DNA from: Mycobacterium sp. SVM_VP21
GTDB lineage: Bacteria > Actinomycetota > Actinomycetes > Mycobacteriales > Mycobacteriaceae
DNA: 64,000 nt
Reading direction: 5' to 3'
Assembly (NCBI GenBank): GCA_024758765.1
Contig: CP101406.1
Coordinates: 3,720,001-3,784,000 of the forward strand
Part shown: positions 1 to 9,597 of the stretch, in pieces
How the letters are laid out: every line of letters begins with the position of its first letter
Numbering within the stretch: the first letter of the stretch is position 1
Program-made: the position numbers and the translations under genes
The notes under the pieces: generated by a model
The model's database searches: none
The model's input: only the letters and a program-made list of their open reading frames with translations
Told to the model about the DNA's origin: nothing

Positions 1-1953
1 GCCGGCGATGGGCTGCATGGCGGCGGTGACGTTGTCGGCGACCGCCTTGGAGATGCGCTGCTCGCCGGTGTCTTCCGAGGTCTTCGCATCGAACAAGACG
101 CGGCCGTCGGCGCTGACCACCTTCTCCACGAAGTGCGGCGGGTGGTAGATGCCGGAGTCCGCCAGCGTCGCGTACGCCGAAGCCATGTCGATCACCCGGG
201 TCTGGTACTGGCCCAGCACCACTCCGCCTTCGGGCGGACCGCCGTCCTGCGACAGGGTGTGGGGCACGCCGGGGAAGCTCTTGGCAACCCCGGCCTGATG
301 CGCGGCGTCGGCGACGTCCTGCGCCCCGTTCTTGAGCTTGAGCATCAGCCGGTAGTAAGCGGTGTTCAGCGACCGCTTGAGCGCCTCGGCGATGTTGCAG
401 ACACCGCAGCCCTCGCCCTCAGCATTGGTGATCTTGGTCCGGCCGTTGTCGAGGGTCAGCGGTGAACTGTCGACCTGATAACCCAAGCCGATGCCCTGCT
501 CCAACGCGGCCACCAGGGCGAACACCTTGAACGACGACCCGGTCTGCAGTCCGGCCTGGGCGAAGTCGAAGCCGTTGGCATCCGATCCGCCGTAGTAGGC
601 GCGCACCGCGCCGTCGCGCGGGTCGATGGACACCACCGCGGTCCGCATGTTGGGGATCTGGTCTTTGAGATAGGTAGCCACCGCTTCTTCGGCGGCATCC
701 TGCGCCGTCGGGTCGATGGTGGTGGTGATCTGCAGGCCCTGGGTGTTGAGCGTCTGTTCGTCGATGTTGAACAGTTCGAGCAGCTCACTGGTGACCTGCC
801 GCTGAATCAGCCCGTTGGGCCCGGTGGTGATGTTCTGGCTGCGGGCCAGTTCGGGCGACACCGTGGACGGAAACTCTTGGGCGGCGCGCTCACCGGCGGA
901 AAGGGCTCCGGTCTCCACCATGCCGTCGAGCACCCAGCTCCACCGGTCGAGGGCGCCTTCGGGATCGACCGCGGGGTCCAGGGTGGACGGCCGCTGGATC
1001 AGGGCGGCCAGCAGCGCACCCTCGGCGATATCGAGCTCCTCGACCGGCTTGTCGAAGTACGCCCGTGACGCCGCGGCGATCCCATAGGCACCGCGGCCGA
1101 AGTAGATGATGTTCAGATAGGCCTGCAGCACATCGTCTTTGCGCCACGCACTCGACATCTTCGTGGCGATCACCAGCTCTTTGGCCTTGCGGACCAATCC
1201 GCCCATGCCGGCCCGCTCGGAACCGACCAGGGCGTTCTTGACGTATTGCTGGGTGATCGTCGAACCGCCCTGGGTGTCACCACCGAACAGGTTGTTCTTG
1301 ATCGCACGGGCGAAACCCGACACCGAGAAGCCCGGGTTGGAGTAAAAGTCTCGGTCCTCGGCCGCCAACACCGCGCTCCGCACGTAGACCGGTACCTGAT
1401 TGATGTCGATGTCGACGCGGTTGCCTTCCGGCGGAATGATTTTGGCCAGCTCGGAACCGTCACTGGCCAGGATCGTCGACACCTGGTTGGTCCGGATGTC
1501 GCCGGGCGAGGGCACATCGGTGATGGAGTAGGCCATCGCAAAGGTGATGACCGGCAACAGCAGCATCACCACCACGGCGGTGTAGAACCCGCGCCGGATC
1601 CACCGCCAATTCGGCGGATGCGCGCGCAGCCATTCCAGCGGATTCGGCGCCGCGGGTGCGTCGGTGGGAGCGGAGCGCTCCGCCCGCCGCGGCGGCGACC
1701 CGGTCGGCTTCTCCGGCGGTGGCTCGCGCCGCGGAATCCGGCCGCTCAACGTCTGCTCGCGTTGTGGAGGTGTCCCGTCGAGGGCGGCCCGGACCGCGTC
1801 GATCGGGTCCCGCAGATCGGCGGTCACGGCGTCGTCGACCGCCGGGATGATCGTGGTCTGTCGGTCATCCGGCCCCGCCGGCGGGCGCCGGCCGGCAGCG
1901 TCGGAGGGCCGGGCCGAGCCAGCATCGGACCCGTCGTCGTGATGTTTACTCAC
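1..1953 (-). CDS. ponA1: Class A penicillin-binding protein PonA1 (3' end beyond window)
   Basis: Bifunctional peptidoglycan glycosyltransferase/transpeptidase anchored in the inner membrane. The first 651 residues are visible. They show a Pro/Arg-rich cytoplasmic tail of about 120 residues, one membrane helix near 122-143, the GT51 motifs EDRDFYSN (catalytic Glu about 199) and GGSTITQQ (about 229-236), and the transpeptidase SxxK (SSFK, about 470) and SLNT motifs. The KTG motif lies beyond the window edge, so the gene is cut by the window and is not shown to be broken. The GTG start at 1953 overlaps the upstream DUF5318 gene in the shared string GTGAGTAA, which indicates translational coupling. 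Order and neighbours match Rv0049-Rv0050 of M. tuberculosis. Confidence 0.95.
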   Translation of the reverse strand, partial: MSKHHDDGSDAGSARPSDAAGRRPPAGPDDRQTTIIPAVDDAVTADLRDPIDAVRAALDGTPPQREQTLSGRIPRREPPPEKPTGSPPRRAERSAPTDAPAAPNPLEWLRAHPPNWRWIRRGFYTAVVVMLLLPVITFAMAYSITDVPSPGDIRTNQVSTILASDGSELAKIIPPEGNRVDIDINQVPVYVRSAVLAAEDRDFYSNPGFSVSGFARAIKNNLFGGDTQGGSTITQQYVKNALVGSERAGMGGLVRKAKELVIATKMSSAWRKDDVLQAYLNIIYFGRGAYGIAAASRAYFDKPVEELDIAEGALLAALIQRPSTLDPAVDPEGALDRWSWVLDGMVETGALSAGERAAQEFPSTVSPELARSQNITTGPNGLIQRQVTSELLELFNIDEQTLNTQGLQITTTIDPTAQDAAEEAVATYLKDQIPNMRTAVVSIDPRDGAVRAYYGGSDANGFDFAQAGLQTGSSFKVFALVAALEQGIGLGYQVDSSPLTLDNGRTKITNAEGEGCGVCNIAEALKRSLNTAYYRLMLKLKNGAQDVADAAHQAGVAKSFPGVPHTLSQDGGPPEGGVVLGQYQTRVIDMASAYATLADSGIYHPPHFVEKVVSADGRVLFDAKTSEDTGEQRISKAVADNVTAAMQPIAG

Positions 1954-2371
1954 TGGCGGTACGGGCTCCGCTGCGTGCCGGCCGTCGACCGCGGGATCCC
2001 TTGGGCGGGCTCGCGAGGCCCAACACATATGACTTCACAAGGTGATTCCAGCTACAGGTCCGGCACACCTCGACGACGTACACCGAGAACTCCGAGAAGC
2101 GGGTGGCCAACAGGACCAGTTCCTCGGCGGAACGTGCCGAGCCCGAGACCGCACCCAGCTGGTCGCCGTACACCCACGACACCAGGGTCAGCGGCTCCTT
2201 GCGGCAGATGGGGCAGACCACCGCACTGGCCTTGCCGTGGAACTTCGCGGCGCGCAGCAGATACGGGTTGGCGTCGCACACCTCGGTGACCCCGGTACGC
2301 CCGGAGTAGACCTCGGCCAGCAGGGAACGGCGCCGGAGCGCGTAGTCCACTACCTGTCGCTGCAATCGCAC
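1946..2371 (-). CDS. DUF5318 zinc-ribbon-like protein (Rv0049 family)
   Basis: Small soluble protein of 141 residues with no signal peptide or membrane helix. It carries two CxxC pairs, CPIC (53-56) and CRTC (103-106), spaced like a zinc ribbon, and a basic C-terminal tail. The function is unknown. It precedes ponA1 in the same operon with an 8-nt overlap, so a link to cell-wall synthesis is possible but only inferred. I chose the GTG at 2371 because the protein from there (beginning RLQRQVVDYALRRRSL) matches the family start as I recall it. An in-frame upstream start at 2398 would add nine residues. Confidence 0.85.
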   Translation of the reverse strand: MRLQRQVVDYALRRRSLLAEVYSGRTGVTEVCDANPYLLRAAKFHGKASAVVCPICRKEPLTLVSWVYGDQLGAVSGSARSAEELVLLATRFSEFSVYVVEVCRTCSWNHLVKSYVLGLASPPKGSRGRRPARSGARTASE

Positions 2372-2470
2372 GGTGACCAGAGTACGTCGGGTCCTCACCG
2401 ACGCTCGCGATCAACGCCCCCAACCGGCGCCAACCGCCGGATTCGCCGTCACCACCGGGCAGCCTTCTTT

Positions 2471-2476
2471 TACGAT
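2471..2476 (+). promoter_or_regulatory. -10 box of leaderless DUF1707 gene
   Basis: TACGAT stands seven bases before the GTG at 2484 and no Shine-Dalgarno sequence is present. This is the typical arrangement of a mycobacterial leaderless transcript (TANNNT box, transcription starting at the start codon). It supports the choice of start. Confidence 0.5.
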
Positions 2477-2483
2477 CGTCGCC

Positions 2484-3335
2484 GTGGCGACACGGCAGAC
2501 CGCAGGCACGCGGGCCAAGGACAGCGACCGGGACGACGTCTGCCGGATTCTGGACAGCGCACTGGGCGAGGGGCAGGTGTCCAGCGCCGAGCACCAGGAG
2601 CGAATCAGCGCGGCCACCAGAGCCGTGACCCTGGGAGACCTGCATTCCCTGGTCGGTGACCTGCAGACCGAGACCGCGCCGGTCAAGCTGCCGGCATTGG
2701 GCAGTCCCACGAAGTTCGGCGTACGCAGTGTCGCCATCAAGGCATTGGGCGCACTGGGCACCGCGTTGGTGGCGGGCATGCTGCTCGGCTGGGCGATATA
2801 CGGAAACACCAGCTCCCCGCTGAGTTTCACCTCTGATCCCGGGGCCAAGCCGGACGGCGTCGCGCCGGTGGTGCTCACCCCACCACGACAGCTGCAGTCC
2901 CTGGGCGGGCTCACCGGCCTACTGGAGCAGGCGCGCCAGAAGTTCGGCGACACCATGGGCTACCGGCTGGTGGTCTACCCCGACTACGCATCTCTGGATC
3001 GGCCCGACCCGGGCGAGGAGCGCCGCAAACTGGACTACTCCTACCGCGGCGGCTGGGATGACCCCTCGACCTCGTCCAAGAGCAGTGATGACGTGCTGGT
3101 TGATCTGGGCGCATTCGACGTCAAGGCTGCGGTTGGGATCCTGCGTGGAGCTCCCGAGACGCTCGGGATCAAACCAGCCGATGTGAAAAGCACCTACCTG
3201 ATCGTCGATCCGGCTCGGGATCCCACGACACCGGGGGCTCTATCGCTGTCGGTGTATGTTTCCAGCGACTACGGCAGCGGCTACATCGCCTTCGCGGGCG
3301 ACGGCACAGTCAAACGCATCAATTATCCGTCCTGA
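2484..3335 (+). CDS. DUF1707 single-pass membrane protein (Rv0048c-like)
   Basis: A 283-residue protein with an N-terminal DUF1707 domain (about 12-63, containing the DRDDVCRILDSALGEGQVS core), a membrane helix near residues 84-102 and a long extracytoplasmic C-terminal part without a recognised catalytic motif. Its role is unknown. DUF1707 is usually a short cytoplasmic adaptor-like module in actinobacterial membrane proteins. It is divergent from the DUF5318-ponA1 operon, and the intergenic stretch of about 110 bases must hold both promoters. A GTG with a -10 box seven bases upstream fits a leaderless start. A longer in-frame reading from 2373 would overlap the opposite gene's start and is less likely. 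Confidence 0.8.
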   Translation: MATRQTAGTRAKDSDRDDVCRILDSALGEGQVSSAEHQERISAATRAVTLGDLHSLVGDLQTETAPVKLPALGSPTKFGVRSVAIKALGALGTALVAGMLLGWAIYGNTSSPLSFTSDPGAKPDGVAPVVLTPPRQLQSLGGLTGLLEQARQKFGDTMGYRLVVYPDYASLDRPDPGEERRKLDYSYRGGWDDPSTSSKSSDDVLVDLGAFDVKAAVGILRGAPETLGIKPADVKSTYLIVDPARDPTTPGALSLSVYVSSDYGSGYIAFAGDGTVKRINYPS

Positions 3336-3435
3336 CCAGCGGATTCGGCGAGCGGTGTCGTTCCGCGAGCAAGAGATCCGGCGACGACGAACCCGCTCGT
3401 TTCGGCGGTCTGAACACCAGGCGAACAATAGCCAC

Positions 3436-3465
3436 TTGGGCTTGGTTATATCGGCGCGATACTAT
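3436..3465 (+). promoter_or_regulatory. Putative padR promoter with overlapping inverted repeat
   Basis: TTGGGC (3436-3441) and TACTAT (3460-3465) are separated by 18 bases, a good SigA-type layout. The perfect inverted repeat TATCGGCGCGATA (3449-3461) covers the spacer and the edge of the -10 box, a natural position for an autoregulatory PadR operator. Binding by PadR is inferred, not shown. Confidence 0.45.
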
Positions 3466-3516
3466 GTCGCGAACCGTCGACCGGTCGTAGCTACGCCATC
3501 TCAGGAGGTGATTGGA

Positions 3517-4059
3517 GTGCTTGAGCTTGCCATTTTGGGCTTGCTGCTCGAGTCTCCGATGCACGGCTACGAGCTCCGGAAGCGGTTGACCGGTCTGCTG
3601 GGTGCGTTCCGGGCGTTCTCCTACGGCTCGCTGTACCCCGCGCTGCGGCGCATGCAGCTGGCCGGGGTCATCGCCGAGGACGCCGCACCGACGGGAACCC
3701 CGGTGCGCCGGGCCCGGCGGGTGTACCGGCTGACCGACGCCGGCCGTCAACGATTCAACGAGCTGGTGTCCGACACCGGCCCGCAGAACTACACCGACGA
3801 CGGCTTCGGAGTCCACCTGGCGTTCTTCAACCGCACCCCCGCCGAGGCTCGGATGCGGATCCTCGAAGGCCGTCGCCGGCAGGTGGAAGAACGCCGGGAA
3901 GGCCTGCGCAACGCGGTGGCACGGGCCAGCAACTCATTGGACCGCTACACCCGCCAACTGCACCAGCTCGGGCTGGAGTCCAGTGAGCGGGAGGTCAAGT
4001 GGCTCAACGAGCTGATCGCGGCCGAACGCGTATCGCAGGGCCGGGCCGAACAACCCTGA
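3517..4059 (+). CDS. PadR family transcriptional regulator (Rv0047c-like)
   Basis: A 180-residue regulator. Residues 1-90 form a PadR-type winged helix ([19 protein letters not shown], then the [10 protein letters not shown] recognition region). Residues 110-175 form a charged helical C-terminal dimerisation domain rich in Arg and Glu. The length equals that of M. tuberculosis Rv0047c as I recall it. The GTG at 3517 follows an AGGAGG ribosome site at 3503-3508. It lies immediately upstream of ino1 in the same direction. The effector ligand is not known. Autoregulation is suggested by the inverted repeat across its promoter. Confidence 0.9.
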   Translation: MLELAILGLLLESPMHGYELRKRLTGLLGAFRAFSYGSLYPALRRMQLAGVIAEDAAPTGTPVRRARRVYRLTDAGRQRFNELVSDTGPQNYTDDGFGVHLAFFNRTPAEARMRILEGRRRQVEERREGLRNAVARASNSLDRYTRQLHQLGLESSEREVKWLNELIAAERVSQGRAEQP

Positions 4060-4138
4060 TCCTGCATACGGACGCGGGCATTGGGGAAACACAACACAGC
4101 ACGTCAGCAGTGAAAGCAGAAAAAGGAGAGCGTCGAAA

Positions 4139-5230
4139 ATGACTGAGCAAACGACGGATGTGCGGGTCGCCATTGTCGGCGTCGGCAACTGCGCGTCCTC
4201 GCTGGTCCAAGGCGTCCAGTACTACCAGAACGCCGATGACACCTCCACGGTCCCCGGCTTGATGCACGTGCGCTTCGGCCCGTACCACGTCCGCGACGTC
4301 AAGTTCGTCGCCGCGTTCGACGTGGACGCCAAGAAGGTCGGCTTCGACCTGTCCGAGGCCATCTTCGCCTCGGAGAACAACACCATCAAGATCGCCGACG
4401 TGCCGCCGACCAACGTGATCGTGCAGCGCGGCCCGACCCTGGACGGCATCGGCAAGTACTACGCCGAGACCATCGAGGTCTCCGACGCCGAGGCCGTGGA
4501 CGTGGTCGCCGCCCTGCGTGAGGCCAAGGTCGACGTGCTGGTCTCCTACCTGCCGGTGGGCTCCGAAGAGGCCGACAAGTTCTACGCCCAGTGCGCCATC
4601 GACGCGGGCGTGGCCTTCGTCAACGCGCTGCCGGTGTTCATCGCCTCCGACCCCGTGTGGGCCAAGAAGTTCGCCGACGCCGGCGTGCCGATCGTCGGCG
4701 ACGACATCAAGAGCCAGGTCGGCGCCACCATCACCCACCGCGTGATGGCCAAGCTGTTCGAGGACCGCGGTGTCACCCTCGACCGCACCTACCAGCTCAA
4801 CGTCGGCGGCAACATGGACTTCAAGAACATGCTCGAGCGTGAGCGGCTGGAGTCCAAGAAGGTCTCCAAGACCCAGGCCGTCACCTCCAACCTCACCGGC
4901 TCGCTGGCCGGCAAGGTCGAAGACAAGAACGTCCACATCGGACCAAGCGACCACGTGGCCTGGCTCGACGACCGCAAGTGGGCCTACGTGCGCCTCGAGG
5001 GCCGCGCCTTCGGTGACGCACCGCTGAACCTGGAGTACAAGCTCGAAGTGTGGGACTCGCCGAATTCGGCCGGCATCATCATCGACGCGGTGCGTGCCGC
5101 CAAGATCGCCAAGGACCGCGGCATCGGCGGACCGATCCTGCCGGCATCGGCGTACCTGATGAAGAGCCCGCCCAAGCAGCTGGCTGACGACGTCGCCCGC
5201 GCCCAGCTCGAGGAATTCATCGTCGGCTAG
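4139..5230 (+). CDS. ino1: Inositol-3-phosphate synthase
   Basis: Converts glucose 6-phosphate to inositol 3-phosphate using NAD, the first step toward phosphatidylinositol, mannosylated lipids and mycothiol. At 363 residues it has the short bacterial/archaeal-type length. The N-terminal Rossmann motif [12 protein letters not shown] (residues 10-21) binds NAD. The catalytic region includes [15 protein letters not shown] and the Lys-rich [15 protein letters not shown] segment. The ATG at 4139 has AAAAGGAG about ten bases upstream. It lies 79 bases after padR, an order also found in M. tuberculosis, which hints that PadR controls it, but no operator was identified in the gap. Confidence 0.96.
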   Translation: MTEQTTDVRVAIVGVGNCASSLVQGVQYYQNADDTSTVPGLMHVRFGPYHVRDVKFVAAFDVDAKKVGFDLSEAIFASENNTIKIADVPPTNVIVQRGPTLDGIGKYYAETIEVSDAEAVDVVAALREAKVDVLVSYLPVGSEEADKFYAQCAIDAGVAFVNALPVFIASDPVWAKKFADAGVPIVGDDIKSQVGATITHRVMAKLFEDRGVTLDRTYQLNVGGNMDFKNMLERERLESKKVSKTQAVTSNLTGSLAGKVEDKNVHIGPSDHVAWLDDRKWAYVRLEGRAFGDAPLNLEYKLEVWDSPNSAGIIIDAVRAAKIAKDRGIGGPILPASAYLMKSPPKQLADDVARAQLEEFIVG

Positions 5231-5250
5231 AAGCCGACTCTGCGCCGAAC

Positions 5251-6135
5251 ATGACTGACGACGAGCTGGCCGGCCTCTCGGAGTTCGCCCTATTGGGGGG
5301 CAACGCCGAGCAGGCCGGTCTGGCCGGTGCGCCGCCCGAAGTCGAGCGGATCGACACCGGTGAAGTCAGTGCGCTGCGCTGGGGTTCGGCACCGCCGCGG
5401 GTGGTGTTCCTGCATGGCGGTGCGCAGAACGCTCACACCTGGGACACCGTCATCCTCGGGCTCGGCGAGCCCGCGCTGGCGGTGGACCTGCCCGGCCATG
5501 GCCGTTCGGCGTGGCGTGAGGACGGCGACTACTCGCCGCAGCGCAATGCCGCCACTCTGGCGCCCGTGCTGCAGGAGCTGGCACCGGACGCCGAGTTGGT
5601 GGTCGGCATGTCCCTGGGCGGGCTAACCGCGATCCGCCTGGCGGCCACCGCCGGCGAGCTGGTGCGCCGGTTGGCGATTGTGGATGTGACGCCGTCGGCG
5701 TTGCAGCGCCACGCCGAGATGAGTGCCGCCGACCGTGGAACCGTGGCGTTGGCCCAAGGCGACCGGACCTTCCCCGATTTCGAGTCGCTGCTGGCCGTCA
5801 CCGCAGTCGCGGCGCCGCACCGGGATCTGGAGTCACTGCGACGCGGGCTGTTTCACAACACCCGTCGGTTGCCGGACGGCAGTTGGACATGGCGCTACGA
5901 CACCATCCGCTCCGTCGGCGACTTCACCGAACTGTGGACCGATGTCTCGGCGATCACCGCGCCCACCACCTTGATCCGCGGCGGCGATTCATTCTTTGTG
6001 ACCGCCGACGACGTCGCCGAGTACACGCAACGCTCGCCGGGGCTGACCACCCACGTGGTCGACGGTGCCGGTCACTCCGTGCAAAGTGATCGGCCTCGCG
6101 TGCTGGTCGAGCTGCTTCGCATGACCCTCGCCTGA
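5251..6135 (+). CDS. Alpha/beta hydrolase (Rv0045c-like esterase)
   Basis: A 294-residue alpha/beta-hydrolase fold protein. It shows the oxyanion segment FLHGGAQNAHTW (53-64), the nucleophile elbow GMSLGG (Ser121), a late acid in RGGDSFF (Asp about 246) and a catalytic His in GAGHSVQSD near the C-terminus. No signal peptide is present, so it is probably cytoplasmic. The M. tuberculosis homologue Rv0045c acts on short-chain esters in vitro; the true substrate is unknown. It begins 20 bases after ino1 in the same direction and may be read from the same transcript. Confidence 0.88.
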   Translation: MTDDELAGLSEFALLGGNAEQAGLAGAPPEVERIDTGEVSALRWGSAPPRVVFLHGGAQNAHTWDTVILGLGEPALAVDLPGHGRSAWREDGDYSPQRNAATLAPVLQELAPDAELVVGMSLGGLTAIRLAATAGELVRRLAIVDVTPSALQRHAEMSAADRGTVALAQGDRTFPDFESLLAVTAVAAPHRDLESLRRGLFHNTRRLPDGSWTWRYDTIRSVGDFTELWTDVSAITAPTTLIRGGDSFFVTADDVAEYTQRSPGLTTHVVDGAGHSVQSDRPRVLVELLRMTLA

Positions 6136-6250
6136 TACCTACCCGTCGGTTCCACTCGCCTGATGCCCGGCGATTTGGCGAGGCTCGCCGGGGGCGAGGC
6201 GAAGCTGGAAGCGCCGCATCAATCCGCAATTCCGGGGATAAAGTGGCGTG

Positions 6251-7048
6251 ATGGCCCGGCCCATCCGCATTGCCGTCCAATTGCAGCCCCAACATGCGGC
6301 GCACTACGGCGCCATCCGCGATGCGGTCCGGCGTTGCGAAGACTCCGGTGTCGACATCGCCTTCAACTGGGACCATTTCTTCCCGCTCTACGGCGACCGG
6401 GACGGACCGCACTTCGAGTGCTGGACCATGCTGGCCGCTTGGGCCGAGCAGACCTCGCGCATCCAGATCGGCGCGCTGGTGTCGTGCAACTCCTATCGCA
6501 ACCCGGAGCTGCTGGCCGATATGGCCCGCACCGTCGACCACATCGGCGACGGCCGGCTGATCCTGGGCATCGGGGCGGGTTGGAAGCACCGGGACTACCG
6601 GGAATACGGCTACGAGTTCGGCACCGCGGGCAGCCGCCTCGACGACCTGGGCGGCGCACTGCCGCGGATCAAAAGCCGCCTGGCCCAGTTGAATCCGCCG
6701 CCGACTCGCGCGATCCCGCTGTTGATCGGGGGCGGCGGGGAGCGCAAGACGCTGCGCCTGGTCGCCGAGCACGCCGACATGTGGCACAGCTTCGCCGACG
6801 CCGACAGCTACCCGCACAAGGCAGCCGTGCTGGCGCAGCACTGCGCCGCCGTCGGGCGAAACCCCGCCACGATCGAACACTCGGCGGCGCTGGGCGGTGA
6901 CCAGACACGGGGCACGGTGGCCGAATTCCTGGCCGAGGCCGACACATTGACCGGACTCGGGGTGAGCCTGCTGACCATCGGCAGCAGCGGACCCGACTAC
7001 GACCTGACCGCCGCCGAGGCGCTGTGCCGATGGCGCGACCAGCAATAA
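6251..7048 (+). CDS. LLM-class F420-dependent oxidoreductase (Rv0044c-like)
   Basis: A 265-residue luciferase-like TIM-barrel oxidoreductase of the deazaflavin F420 class. Supporting segments are the N-terminal IRIAVQLQPQHA strand, DIAFNWDHFFPLYG, the cofactor-binding GDGRLILGIGAGWKHRDYREYG and the late IPLLIGGGGERKTLRLVAEHAD. The substrate is unknown. A GTG (6248) immediately precedes the ATG at 6251, and either could be used. Its end overlaps the start of the ABC transporter gene by 19 bases. The close link to ino1 and the hydrolase is as in M. tuberculosis. Confidence 0.88.
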   Translation: MARPIRIAVQLQPQHAAHYGAIRDAVRRCEDSGVDIAFNWDHFFPLYGDRDGPHFECWTMLAAWAEQTSRIQIGALVSCNSYRNPELLADMARTVDHIGDGRLILGIGAGWKHRDYREYGYEFGTAGSRLDDLGGALPRIKSRLAQLNPPPTRAIPLLIGGGGERKTLRLVAEHADMWHSFADADSYPHKAAVLAQHCAAVGRNPATIEHSAALGGDQTRGTVAEFLAEADTLTGLGVSLLTIGSSGPDYDLTAAEALCRWRDQQ

Positions 7049-8811
7049 GGCTCGCGGCGTTCATCGCCACGTGCATGATCGTGGGCGGTCTGGCGGCAGT
7101 GCCACCGGCCGGGGCCGCCCCGGACCTGTGCACCCCGCCCGGGGAGCAGGCTGCCGTCGCGTTGCCGGTCAAACTGGCCAACGCCAAACGGCCGCGCGAG
7201 GACAAATACACCACGGCCGGCGTCGAGCCGCTGAGTTCGATCGACGTGACCAAACTGGGGTTGGGCACCCCCGGGGTATTGACGGTCGGCACGCAGACCG
7301 AAAGCCCCCCGACGAACTGCATCAACGCCAAGGGCCGCTACAGCGGGTTCGACAACGAACTGCTACGGGCCATCGCCAAGAAGCTGGGCCTGCGGATCCA
7401 CTTCGTCGGCACCGACTTCTTCGGCCTGCTGGCCCAGGTGGAGTCGGGACGTTTCGACGTGGGGTCGGCGTCGATCAACGCCACCGACGAGCGCCGCCGC
7501 ACCGTCGGCTTCACCAACGGCTACGACTTCGGTTACATGGCATTGGTGGTTCCGGCCGGGTCCGGGATCACCGGATTCGACGCCCTGGCCAGCGGCCAGC
7601 GCATCGGGGTGGTTCAGGGCACAGTCGAAGACGCCTACACCGTCGACGCCCTGGAAGTCGAACCGGTCCGGTTCCCCGACTCGATCACGCTGTACGCCAG
7701 CCTGAAAAGCCGCCAGGTCGACGCGTGGGTGGCGCCGTCGCTGACCGCACTGAACCTATTGAAGCCGGGCGATCCCGCACAGATCGTCGGCTACACATTC
7801 AGCCCGGCCGGCTTCGAAGCCTACGCCGTAGCCAAGGGGAACCACGCGCTGATCTCGGCGCTGAACTCCGGCTTGGACGCTGTCATCGAAGACGGCACCT
7901 GGCCGCAGCTGTTCACCGACTGGGTGCCTCGGCCGTTGCCGCCGGACTGGCAGCCGGGTTCCAAGTCGGCAGCCACCCCGCATCTACCGGACTTCGCTGC
8001 GATAGCGGCCCGGCATCACCGGCCCGAGTCCGAGCCGTACACGCCCAAATCCACTCTGGCACAGCTACGCGACTCCTTCTTCGACTGGCAGTTGTACCGG
8101 CGCGCCCTGCCGGACCTGCTCAAGACCGGTCTGCCCAACACGTTGCTGCTGACCGTGAGCGGTGGCGCCATCGGCTTGGTGGCGGGGCTGGGGCTGGCCG
8201 TGGCCGGAATCTCGCGCACCCGATGGCTGCGCTGGCCGGCGCGGATCTACACCGACATCTTCCGGGGCCTGCCCGAGGTGCTGATCATCCTGCTCATCGG
8301 CCTGGCGGTCGGGCCGCTGGTGGGCGGCCTGACACACAACAACCCCTACCCGCTGGGGATCGCGGCGCTGGGGCTGACCGCCGCGGCCTACATCGGGGAG
8401 ATCTTGCGCTCGGGCATCCAAAGTGTGGAGTCCGGCCAGCTGGAGGCTTCGCGCGCACTGGGTTTCGGCTACCCGGCGGCGATGCGACTGGTGGTGATCC
8501 CGCAGGGCATCCGGCGGGTGCTGCCCGCGCTGGTCAACCAGTTCATCGCCCTGCTCAAAGCATCGGCACTGCTGTACTTCCTCGGCCTGGTCGCCGGTCA
8601 GCGGGAGTTGTTCCAGGTGGGCCGCGACTTCAACGCCCAGACCGGCAGCCTCTCCCCCTTGGTGGCCGCCGGCATCCTCTACCTGGCCCTGACCATCCCG
8701 CTGACGCACCTGGTGAACGTCGTCGATCATCGGCTGCGTCGCGGTAGGCCGCCCGAGGCCGACGATTCGGTCGAGCTGCGCGCGGCAATCTCCAGTCAGG
8801 AGATGACATGA
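7030..8811 (+). CDS. Polar amino acid ABC transporter, fused substrate-binding protein and permease
   Basis: A 593-residue fusion. Residues 1-30 form a secretion signal ending in PAGAAPDL. Residues about 75-305 are a family 3 solute-binding domain (FDNELLRAIAKKLG, GRFDVGSASINATDERR, RIGVVQGTVEDAY). A linker leads to a His/Met-type permease from about 360 to 570 with the EAA-like loop EASRALGFGYPAAMRLVVIPQ that docks the ATPase. The ligand is probably glutamine or a related polar amino acid, by family only. It overlaps the preceding gene and ends in ATGA with the ATPase gene, so the pair is one unit. M. tuberculosis has a GntR gene rather than this transporter at this place, as I recall. Confidence 0.9.
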   Translation: MARPAIRLAAFIATCMIVGGLAAVPPAGAAPDLCTPPGEQAAVALPVKLANAKRPREDKYTTAGVEPLSSIDVTKLGLGTPGVLTVGTQTESPPTNCINAKGRYSGFDNELLRAIAKKLGLRIHFVGTDFFGLLAQVESGRFDVGSASINATDERRRTVGFTNGYDFGYMALVVPAGSGITGFDALASGQRIGVVQGTVEDAYTVDALEVEPVRFPDSITLYASLKSRQVDAWVAPSLTALNLLKPGDPAQIVGYTFSPAGFEAYAVAKGNHALISALNSGLDAVIEDGTWPQLFTDWVPRPLPPDWQPGSKSAATPHLPDFAAIAARHHRPESEPYTPKSTLAQLRDSFFDWQLYRRALPDLLKTGLPNTLLLTVSGGAIGLVAGLGLAVAGISRTRWLRWPARIYTDIFRGLPEVLIILLIGLAVGPLVGGLTHNNPYPLGIAALGLTAAAYIGEILRSGIQSVESGQLEASRALGFGYPAAMRLVVIPQGIRRVLPALVNQFIALLKASALLYFLGLVAGQRELFQVGRDFNAQTGSLSPLVAAGILYLALTIPLTHLVNVVDHRLRRGRPPEADDSVELRAAISSQEMT

Positions 8812-9554
8812 CGACTCCCGCAGCGCGCGAGCCGGTGTCGCTGGCGGCCAAAGGGATCCAGTTGTCCTTCGGCAAGCACCAGGTCCTGCGCGGAGTCGAC
8901 CTCGACGTGCCGGCGGGAGCCACCGCCGCGGTGATCGGCCCCTCCGGGTCGGGTAAGTCGACGATGCTGCGCACCTTGAACCGGCTCCACGAACCCGACG
9001 GCGGCGACGTCCTGCTGGGTGGCCGATCGGTGTTGGCCGACGACCCCGACGAGCTGCGCCAGCGGATCGGGATGGTGTTCCAGCATTTCAATCTGTTCCC
9101 GCACCGCAGTGTGCTGGACAACATCACCCTGGCTCCGCGCAAGCTGCGCGGGATGTCCGACGACGCCGCCCGCGAGCTCGCGCTGAGCCTGCTGGACCGG
9201 GTCGGACTGAAGAACAAGGCCTCCTCCCGCCCGTCGGCGCTCTCCGGCGGCCAGCAGCAACGGGTGGCGATCGCCCGCGCGCTGGCGATGCAACCGCAGG
9301 TGATGCTCTTCGACGAAGCCACCTCGGCGCTGGATCCGGAGTTGGTCAAGGGAATCCTGGCGTTGATCGCCGAACTCGGGGCCGACGGCATGACGATGGT
9401 GGTGGTCACCCACGAGATGGGCTTCGCTCGCTCGGCCTCGGACACGGTGGTCTTCATGGACCGGGGCAAGGTCGTGGAGTCCGGTCCGCCCGATCAGATC
9501 TTCGACAACGCCGAGACGCAGCGACTGCAGAAGTTCCTGTCCCAGGTGTTGTGA
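8808..9554 (+). CDS. Polar amino acid ABC transporter ATP-binding protein
   Basis: A 248-residue cytoplasmic ATPase energising the upstream fused permease. It shows Walker A GPSGSGKST (44-52), the Q-loop in MVFQHFNLFPH, the signature LSGGQQQRVAIARAL, Walker B MLFDEATSALDP and the H-loop VVVTHEMGFA. These are the hallmarks of the GlnQ/HisP subfamily. The ATG at 8808 overlaps the permease stop (ATGA) and sits behind a CAGGAG ribosome site at 8797-8802. It is followed after 57 bases by a separately promoted MarR gene. Confidence 0.93.
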   Translation: MTTPAAREPVSLAAKGIQLSFGKHQVLRGVDLDVPAGATAAVIGPSGSGKSTMLRTLNRLHEPDGGDVLLGGRSVLADDPDELRQRIGMVFQHFNLFPHRSVLDNITLAPRKLRGMSDDAARELALSLLDRVGLKNKASSRPSALSGGQQQRVAIARALAMQPQVMLFDEATSALDPELVKGILALIAELGADGMTMVVVTHEMGFARSASDTVVFMDRGKVVESGPPDQIFDNAETQRLQKFLSQVL

Positions 9555-9597
9555 CAGCAACCTCTACGAGTTGTCAACCCTCTTTACGGTCACCGGT

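Noticed and set aside
1..1953. ponA1 as a pseudogene because the KTG motif is missing
   Set aside because: The gene simply runs off the window; the frame is open to the first base.
4004..4954. 316-codon open frame antisense to ino1
   Set aside because: A Val/Gly/Asp/Leu/His-rich shadow of the ino1 codons; ino1 itself is fully conserved.
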